Assembly: GCA_033002965.1 (NCBI GenBank)
Contig: JAURVB010010412.1
Span: 20,594-84,593 of the forward strand
DNA length: 64,000 nt
Direction of reading: 5' to 3'
From: Piper betle
Lineage: Eukaryota; Streptophyta; Magnoliopsida; Piperales; Piperaceae
The position numbers were made by a program, and so were the translations under genes. Position 1 is the stretch's first letter. Every line of letters starts with the position of its first letter. Shown piece by piece: positions 25,805 to 38,486 of this stretch. The notes beneath the pieces are model-generated. The model was not told the origin of the DNA. It saw nothing but the letters and a program-made list of their open reading frames with translations, and did no database searches.

Positions 25805-28800
25805 TTATTTACAATGCTTTAAAGCCACACCCGTCGTCCCCGGCAAGGCCAGGGGCATCGGCGGCGGTGCCACAGCATTGAACTCCGCCAAGGCGTCCCG
25901 GAGGTCGTTGGAGGCGGCGGCGACGTCCAAGAACTGCATCACCCGCTCGAGCTCTACGTCCGCAGGGTCGTCGATGAAGGGAGCCACCGGCAATGCGTTC
26001 TTCGGTTGCAGCGAGTAGGCGTTGGGGTTGTCGTCCACAATCACCACCCGCCCCAAGTCCCAGCCGAGCTCCGACAAGTCCTTCACCATTTTGCCGTCGG
26101 TCTCCTTGGGGTCTCGTTAGAGACGGTGGGAGATGGGCCCCTTGAGGTCGAGCCGGTCAAGAACCAAAGAAGCGTACGCCTTCAACCCCTGCCGTCGGCG
26201 GATGGGGGTGTTGACGTGAACGAATTTGGTGAAGAGCTTGACGAGGCGGCGCTGGCAGGAGTCGATCGTCGTGATGTGATTAACCAAAATCCCCATTTCA
26301 ACTTATAATCGGTGAAAAGTACTAACGCAAAGAGACTCACAACAAACTTTAAAAAAACTTCAGGCCCCATTTATCTACACAATTTTCTTTCTCCTTTCCG
26401 AATAAACCACTCAAAATAAACTTATTTGTTTTGTAGCATATCTACAAAATCACATGAATCAAATCTACAAAATCTTGGGTTTTATGTAAAATAGGGTTAT
26501 AATTTTATATATTTATGGAGGAGGGATTACCCAACAAACCCCTCTTTCATGACTCCATAAAATACTTCTAGCCGGCATGCAAAACTACATTCATGCTTAC
26601 TCTATTCTTATAGTAAATATGTTTCTCTTTTGAGACAACTTTAGTTATCATGTCGGAAACATTCCTTTTAGTATGAATTTTTATTAACTGAAGAGATTTA
26701 CTTTCTAACACATCTCTTATCCAGTTATATCTCATATCGATGTGTTTGCTCTTTTAATAAAAACTTGAATTCTTATCCAGGTGAATTGCACTCTGATTAT
26801 CACAATGTATAATGTATCTCTATTATTTAACACCAATTTCATTCAAAACTCTCTTTGTCCATAGCATCTCCTTACAAACTTCTATATTAGTAATAAATTC
26901 AGCTTCAGTTGTGAATAATGCAACACGTTTTTGCAACCTAGATTGCCAAGATACAGCATCATTAGCAAAATTAATAACAAACCCACATGTTGATCTTCTT
27001 GTTTCCAAATCACCTACTACGTCTAGATTGGTGTAGTCAACCAATAAAGATTTTTTACTTCAAAACACAGGCACATTTTAAATTCCTCTCAAGTACCTCA
27101 TTATCTATTTAACTACTTGTCAATGCTTTTTGCTCAGATTTGCTAAATGTCTGCTAACCATTCCAACTGTATATGTTATATCAGGCCTTTTACAAACCAT
27201 AACATACATCAAACTACAAATTGTAGAAGCATAAGGAACGTTTGTCATTTCCTTTATCTCTATTTCACTTAAATCACTTTTCTTCAACTTGAAATAATCC
27301 CCAAATGGAACTCCAACCGACTTTGCATCTTTCATATTGAATTTTTCAAGTACTCTTTCTATGTACTTTTCCTGTGACACTCAAAACTTTCTAGCTCCCA
27401 TGTCGCCCCAAATGGATATTCCCAATGTTTACTTTACTGATCCCAAATCCTTCAATGCAAATGATTTGTTCAAGTTTTTTTAAACTTGCAATCTTGGCTC
27501 CATCGTTTTTAACAATCAACATATCATTTACATAAAGCAAGAGTAGAATAAAGCCACCATCATCAAACCTCTTGATGAACATACAGTAATCGGAAATAGA
27601 CTTTTTGTACCCATTGCTTTCCATAAACGAATCAAACATTTTGTACCACTGTCTAAGAGTTTGTTACAAACCATACAAACTATTTTTCAGTCTGCGCACC
27701 ATCTGTTCCTTTTCTCTGACTTTAAACCATATGGTTATTCCATGTATATAGTCTCTTCAAGATAACCATGAAGAAAAGCCGTCTTTGCATCTAAGTGTTC
27801 AACTTCTAAATCCAAACTTGTAGCCAAAACCAGAATAATTCTAATAGAAAACATTTTAATGACGGGAGAAATATTTCATTGAAATCAATACATTTCTTTT
27901 GCCGAAGCCCTTTACCACCAACTTTGTCTTGTACCTTAGTTGTGTGTTATTTTCTTCATGTTTGATCCTATAAACCCATTTATTTTTAATACTCTTTTCC
28001 CTTTAGGACAATCCACTAAATCATAGGTGTGATTATCATGTAAAGATTTTATCTCATTTTACATTGCCTTCAACCACTTCTCCTTTTCTATATGAGTTTT
28101 AACCTCACTAAAATTTTCTAGTTCTCCACATTTAGTGATTTTCACACATTCTGATCATAGATATCTTATTAATGGAACTAGTTTATGAGCTGATCTTCTC
28201 ACTATAGTTGGGTCTCCTTGATCAGAATCCTTTTGTTCTTGTTCAACATCATTAACAAACTTATTAGAAATTATCATGAGCCACCTCATCCTCGCCCTCA
28301 TCATCACTAGGTAGGGAAATAATTGTGTCATCCTAAACCTCTTCTTCACTTCTAGTTGAGGTTGAATGTTTTTTTGTCTTTTCCAAGCTTTCCTAAGATT
28401 TTGTTTGAGGAACATTTTCCTTACTAAAGTCCTCAACTGTTTGATCATCCTTGAAAACTACATCTCTGCTTCAAATCAGTTTTCTATTCTTATGATCCCA
28501 AAGTTTGTATCTAAACTTATCATTACCATATCCCAGAAAAAATACATTCTACGGCTCTAGAGTCAAGCTTAGCCCTTCGTTCCTTTAGGACAAAGACTCT
28601 CAAATAAGAATAACTGACATTTTTATCACTCCAAACCCTTTTTGGTATGTCACTATCCAGAGCATGTGTGGGAGATCTGTTGATCAAATAACAAGTTGTG
28701 CTCATGGCCTCACCCCATAAGCTTTTATACAACTTAGCTGAAGACAACATACTTCTAATCCTCTCAGAGATGGTCCTGTTCATTCTTTCAACCACTTCAT

Positions 28801-31301
28801 TATATTGAGGAGTATAAGGAACTGTCTTCTCATGCCTAATCTTATACTTGCTATAATATTCATCAAACTCAACAGAGCAATATTTACTATTATTATAACT
28901 TCTACGGCATTTTAAAAGCTTATCGATTTCTCTGTCATCTAATACATGAAAACTCTTAAAGATGACAAAAACATCACTTTTATTTTTCATGTCATAAGCC
29001 CATAGCTTCCTATAAGTATCATCAATAAAATTGACAAAATAAATAGAACCACCAAGAGATTTTACTTTCATAGGTCCACACACATCAGTGTGTACCAACT
29101 CAAGAACTTTTGACTTTCTTGTATTTATTCTTGCAAATGATGTCCTCCATTGTTTGCCCACCAAACAATGGTCACAAGAACTAATTGTGATATCGTTGAC
29201 CTTGGGAATGAGATTTAGCTTCTTCAATATTTCTAGTCACTTCTCACTCATGTGTCCCAATCGACGGTGCCACAAATTAGCTGCAGAATCAAGTGAGAGA
29301 TATTAACCTCCCTCCGAACTATACTCTTCTCAGTCTTGTATAAACTATAACACTTCTTCCCATTAGCAACAACAAGAGAACCTTTCACAAGTTTCCACAC
29401 ATTTTGTAAAAATTGTGACCCAAATCCTTCATCATAAAGTACTCCAATTGACAATAAACTCAACCTCAAATCTAAAATATGTCTGGCATTTTGAAGCATT
29501 AATTTTTAACCCATGTTTGTTACTATATGCACATTTTCAAGTCCTACAATTTTAGAAGTATCATTATTTCTCATCTTTATTATACCCAAATTTGAAGGTT
29601 CGTAGGTAGTAAAAAAATTTCTGCTTGGAGTTGCATGGAATGATGCTCCTGAGTCAATTACCCAACTAGCATCACAATTAACTGTCAAACACCCATTCCC
29701 ACAATAAGAAAGAATCACTAAATCATCATGTACAACAATAGTATCCTTTTCTCCTTGATCCTCGTTGTCCTTATTTTTCAAGTCTTTCTTGAGTTTCCAA
29801 TAATCTTTTTGATATGACATGTCTTGTCACAATAATAACACTTCAATTTCTACTTGGATTTAAACCTTCCTCGACTCTTGTCCTTTCTATTTGTATCTCT
29901 ATTTCTTGATCTACCTCTTGCCTCTTCTGACACTAATGCATAAGACCCTGAAGTAGGTGGAGATTTTCTTCTCACCTCTTCATTTAGTAAACTGTTTGTT
30001 ACCATGTCCATTATGAGTTTTTCATCTGAAGCAGCATTGTCCAAAGAGATCACCAATGTTTCCCAGTTCTCTGGCAATGTGTTGAAGAGCAGGCTAGCTT
30101 GTCATTCCTCATCTAAAGTCATCTTCATCTTGGCAAGTTGAGTAATAGTACACTTCATTTCATTGAAATGCTCACTTATGTTATTTTTATTCATATACCT
30201 CAAGTTCACTAATTTTCTTATCAAAAGGGTATTGTTACCTGTAGTATTCCTCTCATAAACTTCTTGGAGTTTATCCCATATACCTTTTGAGGATGTCAAT
30301 TCAGAAATATGATGATACACAACTTCATTTACTCATTGTCTCAAACAAGCCATAACCTTCCTATCTAATTTATTCCAGTCTTTATCAGTCACTTGTGCCG
30401 GTTTCTAACCAGTGATAGGTTCATACAAATCCTTGGAATATAAATGATCAATTATTTTCTTTCTAATAGTGCTAGTTACTCGGCCCTTTAAGAGATATCA
30501 TCTTAACATATTTCTCATCAGTTATCTTGTAGAAATATAAATTACAAGCACACCAACTAGGTTTTTAGAAATTTTGTCGAATACCTAACAATTGGAAAAT
30601 ATCAACAATCCAAACTTGCAAACCAAGCAAACTGGCTTTGATACCATTTATTGGGATTAACCAAAATCCTCATTTCAACATGCAATTGATGAAAAGTACC
30701 AATAGAAAGAGATACACAACCAACCTAAAAAACACTTTCCAAAATGGACATAACCAATTTTACGTGTAAACTCCAAATTAGGGGAAACCATGGGGCAAAC
30801 GCCTAAGATCAAATTCATTATATCACAGCTTGATATAAAAAATATCTACATGAGAATAAACTTCCCAATATAAATTTATTATTGTTTCTACAAAATTGTT
30901 ATTGACCACAAATAAAAAAAATAGCGAATAACGAATTAAGAACTTGACAAAGTTACCGTTGAGGATTACAAATGAATCTCAGCAAAATATTTACCTTTCT
31001 TGAATCCACACAATTTTTCTTTCTCCTCTCGTGACCCTTTTTCTCCAAAATCCAAAACCAAAGAAGAAAAACGTCTGATGTTGCTTTTATTCTTTCACAT
31101 AGAGCAAATTTACAAAATCTTAGTTTTTGCCCAAAATAAGGTTACAATTTTATGTATTTACGGAGGAGGGACAACCCAACAGGAGGCAGCGGCGCTCTTC
31201 TTGCAAGGGGAGCGGCTCCGGCAAAGGTCCTTGAGGGGCTTGGATGGCAGGGTCCACTTGATGGTCTTCGCCGGTGACATCTTTGACAACTTGGAAACCA
31301 T
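25805..31301 (-). pseudogene. CTD small phosphatase-like (FCP1/NIF-type) pseudogene split by Copia
   Basis: Minus strand. The N-terminal part is at 31182-31301 (MVSKLSKMSPAK start, then RSRSPCKK). The C-terminal part is at 25805-26271 and reads LDRLDLKGPISHRL, MVKDLSELGWDLGRVVIVDD, NALPVAPFIDDPAD and ELERVMQFLD. This is the second half of the SCP/FCP1-like HAD phosphatase fold, which removes phosphate from Ser/Thr of partners such as the Pol II tail. A Copia element (26272-31181) separates the halves. In addition the catalytic DLDETL block is absent, and a stop codon (plus-strand TTA at 26117-26119) follows SHRL. The copy at 36.6-37.0 kb shows the uninterrupted sequence across the insertion point. 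Confidence 0.8.
26272..31181 (-). mobile_element. Copia retrotransposon (copy 2) within the phosphatase pseudogene
   Basis: Left (3') LTR 26272-26536 is shortened to 265 bp. Right (5') LTR 30649-31181 is 533 bp. Both end in CCCAACA, and both starts (TGATGTGATTAACC, TATTGGGATTAACC) derive from TGTTGGGATTAACC. The primer site GATACCA lies just left of the right LTR. Minus-strand domains: Gag (29850-30320), protease (29506-29820, with VIDSGAS), integrase (28523-29227), reverse transcriptase (27120-27640) and RNase H (26823-27044). The reverse transcriptase motif reads YVND instead of YVDD, and several frames are broken, so it is inactive. No clear 5-bp target duplication is visible (CGTCG versus GGAGG). 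Confidence 0.87.
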
Positions 31302-32614
31302 CTTCTCTGGTAGGCGGTGCAGCGATAGTGATGGCAACGACGGCTAAGATCAGAAGATGGCTAAGACGGAGTTGGAATTGGGGTGAGAAGTTACTTAGGA
31401 GTTTGTTCCATGAATTTGAATGTAGGTTCGACACAACAGTCCTTAATTAGGTGTGGTGGCACTTCAAACCTATCAAGAAGGTGGTTATTTTATTTAATTA
31501 TCAGTTATTTTCGTTTTATTAATTATCCGATAATAAAGCAAAGATGGGAGGGTTAAAAAAATAATGTTCAATCGCATCCAAAATATTTTTTAGGGGAAAA
31601 GAATAGTGTAAAAAATTGTTGGTAGCTTAATTTTTGTTGGTTTACTTGAGGCATTAACTTTAGAATTCATTATTAAACACACAATTGGGAATGATTGACT
31701 TATTGATGGAAAATATCATGTGTATCATGTTTGACAGAATTTAATATAAAACTAGATTGATTCCAATGTTATTTCTAACAATTTGATTTAAAGTGTAAAT
31801 TAATGAGTTTAATTTATATTTTTAAAAGTAGTTAACTAAAATTGAATATTTGTAATTCATTCTCAATAATAAAATGAATTTTAACTTAATAAATATTGGA
31901 TGTGAGAATAAATTGGAGTTATCACACTAGGCCACCATCATTTTGCGAATTCAAAATATAGTCCCCAAACATTAAATGACAGTTTTGAAAGATTTTGTTT
32001 TTTTATTTTAAAAAACAACTACAAATTTTTGCATGCCTTTGAAAATGCGGAACAAGCGTGTATGATGCGAGTAATGACAAAAATATAAGACATTGATTCC
32101 TTCTCTAGCATTACCTCATTTCCAGGACTCAATTTTTGCATGAAAAATAGGACAAAAAGATAAGAATAGAAGCGTGTACCATGTCAAACCCCTCTATATT
32201 TAAAGCACTCAGGTTTCTTCGTCAGATTGTGTTTTAGTCTATGACCTTCTAATAATTACTTAATTTTAAATTGATAAATGGCTTCTCATGTGACATAAAA
32301 ACCTCTTCGTATTTATTTTACAGCTTAAATTTATTATTACTATACATTGATAATATGTAAAATTAAATTATATAGAATATGGTTTACTTATCATTAAATT
32401 TTATTTATTTATTTTAAATAAAAATAATATTATTTAAAAACAATGATACATAGAAAAATCAAAATAACATTTTATCTTATGTTCAAAATAATATATAATT
32501 TTTAATTAAATCCGTATTTATAAGTTAAAATAGAAATCCGTATTAATATCATTTATTTTAGAATATCATTTCATGGTTCTTCTCACAATAAATAATACTA
32601 AATAAATAAATAAA
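31302..32614. repeat. Promoter-side part of a segmental duplication, copy A
   Basis: Together with 31182-31301 this stretch is clearly similar to 36850-38486, in the same orientation, over more than a kilobase of otherwise AT-rich DNA. It lies upstream of the minus-strand phosphatase-like start codon at 31301, so the duplication carried gene start plus promoter. Confidence 0.85.
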
Positions 32615-33242
32615 AATTATAAATAAAATAGATATTTTTGAGCCTACCAAATAAATACAGCATAGTTCATATAATACCGCAACGTGAGTGCAATTGAAAA
32701 AGTTACGAAAGGATGTAATTGTGAAAATTCTCACGAACGTGGATGTCTCTAGGTGGCCACTGAATATTCACACGCACAATTTTCACTTTACCAATTATCA
32801 GGCAAAATGATTATTCTCTTTTTTCGTTTTTTAAATCAACATGATGATGTTATTGGTTTCAAAAACAACATTATTAATAACTAAATGAGAATAACAGTTT
32901 AAACTTTTGAGACTTAGATGGTTTTAAAAAAACGTTTTGAAACTTGGATACTGCCAATGAAGTTGTAGCCCCCTTTGAGTTGTGTATAGAACAATTATTA
33001 TACCACGGTAAGTTAAATTTCTTATCTTTAAAGCAAATTATTAGAAAATGACACCACATTTCTAGTACATCAAAAATGTTGCCCAAATTTTCCACAGTAA
33101 ATGATCATTTTCCCCTAGTTCATCAAGTAAACAATCTTTAATGTCACAATAAAAATGACTCCACTTCATTGATAAGGAGCAACGGCAGCACAAAAATTGG
33201 CATCGGGCGGGGTTGTGAGCATGGTGATCCAGGCCCAGATGA
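32615..33242. other. AT-rich spacer
   Basis: Between duplication copy A and the 3' end of the minus-strand RNA polymerase I subunit gene. Nothing recognisable apart from the likely 3' UTR of that gene. Confidence 0.4.
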
Positions 33243-34937
33243 CTAAGTGTTAACGCTGAAATGGTGCTTGCATTTTGGACATTCATAGAAAACTGTTTGT
33301 CCTTCATCTGCCGACCTCAGCTAGATCAATTCATCAAAAAGTTCTTTGTCTCAGAAGATACAAAAAGTGAGCGTACTTGCAAAGTAGAATAATCATAAGA
33401 TGAGGAGTTCTTCACCTGTTTTGTATAATACTCAAGCTGGGGATTACGGCACCTTGGGCATTCTTCATTTACCTGTATATTCAGATAAGATACGAGCTAT
33501 ATCACATTGAATCAAACGACAAAAATCAACTCCTTATAGGAGATTGAGCTTCATGCTAATAGCTTACCACTGCTCGTTGTACCCCCGCATCAATGGCAGC
33601 TGTTTTATCATTTTGAACAAGTGGTTCCATGTGTAGCTCCCTACATATATCCTGAATGGAAATTTTGACAAAACCACATGCTCATGAGGAAAAGGAAAAA
33701 AATGTCACAACGTATGCGAACTCGGTTAAGAAATTCTTATTCATATCGTATGGTTATTAGTATCTAACCAGCCACAAAATATAAATGGACTGAAATAGGT
33801 CAAGATGATACAGCAGATTGCTTTAAGACTACTTGATTATTTATAGAAGACATAGATGATAAGGATGATAAAGACAATAACGTTGATTATTACCCTATGA
33901 TCAAATGATGATTTCCACATGAATGTACCTACATCCATTACCTAAATTAATATTCATGCAAAATGCATACATGCTTACAGTATATCACTATTTGAGCCCA
34001 AATTAAAGGCCAAATATCTATAACATAGCCGTTTTCGTCATGCATCGCACTCATAAACAACTTAATATCAGTAAGGATATCATAAATTTTATAATGCTCA
34101 ATCAAAGTCTGCTCCTCCAATATTTGCCATATATGAATGTTATAAATTTTCATGAATTTCAAAGTTTACCACACAATTACAGATAAGATAAGTGTCTAGC
34201 AATAATCATATCCAAATACTTTCATTTGACACGAACACATTACAATGGAATCATAAAGATCAATTTCAGTAAAAACCAAACCATCAAAATCATGTTTGCA
34301 AGTTAGCTAAAGGATGCTGTTGGAGTTTGGAACACGACCGTATCATTGAAAGTTGCACATTTTCCTTTGACAGAAAGATCTCCCAACTAAAATTCTAACA
34401 AATAGCACAGTACAAAATATACAATAACAGCAGATAGCATCATACCTCAGCAGTGATCATGTACCTTATCTCCTTATTGAGAAGATCTGATCAAAACGCA
34501 TTCCCACTGAAAGTTATTATTTGTGTATATCACCAACAATAAAATAGATCAAGGGCATCATCTAAATAAGGACATATCAGGAGAGCGTAAAGAAAATCAC
34601 TTCCATTAAAAAAAAAAATTGTAACATGCTCAAACATATCAAGATTTTTTTTGAGTTTTACACAAAAAAATAAAAAAGTCATAATACCTTGTTTGGCTCA
34701 TGAATTACACAAAATTGTTCCACCCCTCAATATCAAACTTCAAAGAGGCGCTATAAGAAAAGAAGGAACAAATACTGCACCTTTGGCAGGTCGTTTGAAG
34801 CCACACAAGGGGCAACAAGCGAGCTTGGCCGAGTCAAGGCACATCAAAGACCCACAGAGTTTGCAGAAGAGAAGAGATTCATCCAACGGCCCAGCTTTGT
34901 TATTGAAAATCTTCTTAGCAGCAGAAGACAACGCCAT
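33243..34937 (-). CDS. NRPA12: RNA polymerase I subunit A12 (TFIIS-like Zn ribbon)
   Basis: Five exons on the minus strand: 34781-34937, 34446-34486, 33568-33651, 33416-33472 and 33243-33320. All have GT-AG borders and consistent phases; 138 aa. The N-terminal zinc ribbon has FCKLCGSL and CCPLCGFKR (two CxxC pairs). DLLNKEIRYMITAE follows. The C-terminal TFIIS-type ribbon has CPRC, then [26 protein letters not shown]. The acidic DE pair within RSADEGQT is the hairpin that enters the polymerase active site and supports RNA cleavage. The subunit sits in Pol I in the nucleolus and aids cleavage, proofreading and termination. The protein is slightly longer than the usual 115-125 aa because of about 20 extra residues at the N-terminus. 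The end HHFSVNT differs from the common HRF(T/V)EN. It looks functional. Confidence 0.9.
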
Positions 34938-36632
34938 TGCTCACCTCTCCCACCTCCCACTCCCTACTTCTGACCCTCACTACAAAACTATGCGACCAAA
35001 ATCATAAATTTACACTTTTTACATGCCAAGACCAATCACTACAAAGTAAAAATCTACAGTGTTAAGTAACTGGCCAAAAACAATGTAAAGATGGCAATAT
35101 CGCAATTCATCACTGCTGGGCGTAGTTTTAGAAATACACCCAATATGGGGAGAATCCCAAATCCATGTTTATGTTTTCCTAAGATAAATAAACTAAAAAG
35201 GAATCCTAATTGAATAAGGATCTTACGAGAGTTTATGGCACGTTGTTGAGAGATTTCAGGCTCTCTTACGGTGCTTCTATGATGGAGACTTTGGGGGATT
35301 TAGGTTATGAAAAACTAATTTATCTCCTAGTGATTGAAGTGGAAATAACCAGTGAAGTAACATTCAATCACATCGATTCAATACCCCAGCAAAGGTAAGT
35401 ATACCTACATCCTATTCAGTTTACATTGGCATCAAGAGCCAAAATTTGAATGTTCTTCATTATAGAAGAACTTAAGTTTATAAGAAGATGATACTCAGTA
35501 AAAAATATATCATTATCTGGTTTTTTTAATTATCACATGTCCATTATATTTTGATTTTTTTATTCCTATTAAATTAATCCTAATTAATTGAACAAGTTTT
35601 GATAAACACGTGGTTTAAGGATTAATTTAAAACAAATCCAATAGTTTTACACGACTAAAACCCCCACGGCCGATGACTCTCCTAGTTCGGATCAGGGATC
35701 CGACTTCCGGCCACTCCCGATTTTTTTGCCGGAGACTAAAAACAAACTGAAACAACAATTAAAGTTGGGATTTTTACCTCTCAATTTGGCCGGAGAAGAA
35801 GATGGCGAGAACTCCTCAGGAGTCAGGACCTCTCCAATCGATCGACAAAGCTCGCCGGAGTCGCGGCGGCTGAAGCGGGACTCCACGCCTCTAATTTCCG
35901 ATTTGGGGCAAAGGTCTTTCTTAGCCCCGACCCAATTAATGGGTCTAAACAGGTCGTGCCATTTGAATGGCCGAGTAAGAAAACAATTATGACCGTCACC
36001 ATTTGTAGTGTTCATGAAAGTTGACCGTTTTAGAACTGTTTGCTTCCGACCGAGTCCGTGCCGGTCTGATGGTCTTTCTAATCAGTTCGCCCATTAAGTC
36101 CGTTTAGATTTTAATTTGGTCGACCATGCGAATATATTCAATATTTCTCCCACGAATCGGACCTATGTAACGGGTAGCATTGAACCGACTAATATTTGAC
36201 TTGGATTAAATACGTAGTATAGACATATTTTTTTATAGTCTCGTTAATAATAATTGGTCTTTTCAGAATCCTACACCATTTTGAATCAATTATTTTATTG
36301 GGTTTATTTTTTAAAGCGGTTAACACTGATTTATTTTAGGCTAAACGTGCATTTAATTTTTTTAATTTTGCATGCTCGACCATAATTGGTCAGTGAGAGC
36401 TTTGATCAGAGATTATTAAGTTGATTCATCTTAGCTAGTAATTGCATAAATTTTATTTGGATAAATAGTATCAATTTTGTGAGTTAAGTATTTTGATTTT
36501 GAGCTCGATCAATATTCGATACACGCAACATAAATAATTTTATGTTATCCTAATAGTTAATTTAATGAAATGATTATTGTATTAGTGATAATTGCACACT
36601 TAATTATCTCTAAAAGCTCACATTTGGCAAAA
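34938..36632. other. Intergenic, unassigned
   Basis: Contains the promoter of the minus-strand Pol I subunit gene and a mixed-composition stretch at 35640-36240. The ORF at 35726-35992 has no recognisable domain, and this may be an old retroelement remnant. I cannot assign it. Confidence 0.35.
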
Positions 36633-36974
36633 CTAAAATAATTTTTTAAAATTAATTTGAATATAGGATGAAATTATCCATGGGTGAAGACGGTGAGAGG
36701 AAGGCGCGGAGGACAGCGGTGGACCGCCCTTTTCGAGAAGGTGGTAGCCAAAGAGCTTGCGGCGGTAGTGGATGGGGGTGTTGACATGAACGAATTTGGT
36801 GAAGAGCTTGACGAGGCGGCACTGGCAGGAGTCGATCGTCAAGAGGATGACGGAGGTGGCAGCATCGCTCTTCTTGCAAGGGGAGCGGCTCCGGCGAAGG
36901 CCCTTGAGGGGCTCGGATGGCAGAGCCCTCTTGTTGCTATTCGCTGGTGACCTCTTCGACAACTTGGAAACCAT
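36633..36974 (-). pseudogene. CTD phosphatase-like N-terminal fragment, second copy
   Basis: Minus-strand 113-aa ORF beginning MVSKLSKRSPAN and continuing through RSRSPCKK and LVKLFTKFVHVNTP. It closely matches both flanks of the split gene (31301 downwards and 26271 downwards). It loses similarity after about 36690 and never reaches the phosphatase domain. It is therefore a truncated duplicate and serves as an empty-site reference for the Copia insertion in the other copy. Confidence 0.8.
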
Positions 36975-38486
36975 CCTCTTCTCTTCTCCGGTTGGCGGCA
37001 GCGGCTGAGATCAAGGACGGCTAAGACTGAGTTGGAAGTGGGGTAAGAAGTTACTAAGGAGTTTGTTTCGTGAATTTGAATGTAGGTTCAGCACAGTGGT
37101 CCTGTAATTAGGCGCGGTGGTGCTCTGAACCTCTCAAGAAGGTGGTTATTTCATTTAATTATCATTTATGTTCATTTTGTTAATTATCTGATAATAAAGT
37201 AAAGATGGGAGGGTTAACAAAATAACGTTCAATTGCATCCAAAATATTTTTTAGGGAAAAATAATGTAAAAAATTGTTGGTAGCTTAATTTTTGTTGGTT
37301 TACTAGAGGCATTAACTTTAGAATTCATTATTAAACACACAATTGGGATCATGTGTATCATGTTTGAAAGTTTTTTATTAATCAAGACCACGATAATATT
37401 TTTTTTATCAATAACATAGTATTAGAAATAATATTAAGTTAAGATTATTGTAATCTATCTACCTTAAAAAATTGTCTTAAAATTTCTATATTTGGCGTAT
37501 AACCCTGTCTTATTTAAGTCAGGGGCAAATAACCTACCCTATGTCCCTAGTCTAGTCTCCCAAACCAAACAGCCGACCATCTTCCCTAGTCCAACCTCTA
37601 ATTTAATACGAAACTAGATTAATTTCGATGTTATTTGTAACGGTTCGATTTAAAGTACAAATTAATGAGTCTAAAATATTATTTTAAAAGTAGTTAACTG
37701 AAGTTAAATATTTATAATTTATTTTTAATAATAAAATAAATTTTAACTCAATAAATATTATATGTGAGACTAAATTGAAGTCATCACACTGGTCGTCACT
37801 ATTTTACGAATTCAAAATGTAGTCCTCGAACCTTAAATGACGGTTCTAAGAGGTTTTGTTTTTTTATTTAAAAAAAAACTACAAGGTTTTGCATGTCTCT
37901 GTAAATGCCGGACAAGCGTGTATGATGCGAGTGATGACAAAAATATAAGACATTGATCCCTTTTCTCGCATTACCTCATTTTCAAGACTCAAATTTTGCA
38001 TGAAAAATAGGACAAAACGATAAGAATAGAAGCGTGTACCGTGCCAAACCCCTCTATATTTAAAGGACTCAAGTTTCTTTGAAAGATTGTGTTTTAGTCT
38101 ATGACCTACTAATATGTACTTAATTTTAAATTGATAAATGGTTTCTAATGTGATAGAAAACTTCTTTGTATTTATTTTACAACTTAAATTTATTATTATT
38201 ATGCATTGATAATATGTAAAATTAAATTATATAGAATATGGTTTACTTATCATTAAATTTTATTTATTTATTTTAAATAAAAATAATATTATTTAAAAAC
38301 AATGATACATAGAAAAATCAAAATAACATTTGATCTTATGTTAAAAATAAATATAATTTTTAATTAAATCCGTATTTATAAGTTAAAAAATTTCACTTTT
38401 GAGTAGAAATCCGTATTAATATCATTTATTTTAGAATAACATTTCATGGTTCTTCTTACAATAAATAATACTAAATAAATAAAAAG
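36975..38486. repeat. Promoter-side part of a segmental duplication, copy B
   Basis: Similar to 31302-32614 in the same orientation. It differs by a 200-250 bp insertion (about 37370-37600) and by loss of about 25 bp present in copy A. Confidence 0.85.

Noticed and set aside
26272..31181. Five-bp target duplication for Copia copy 2
   Set aside because: The flanks CGTCG and GGAGG do not match, so the duplication is decayed or the ends are rearranged.
33947..34162. Minus-strand 71-aa ORF within the Pol I subunit gene
   Set aside because: It lies in the intron between exons 34446-34486 and 33568-33651.
35726..35992. 88-aa plus-strand ORF, possible gene
   Set aside because: No domain, no clear splice partners and an overlapping minus ORF of similar length.
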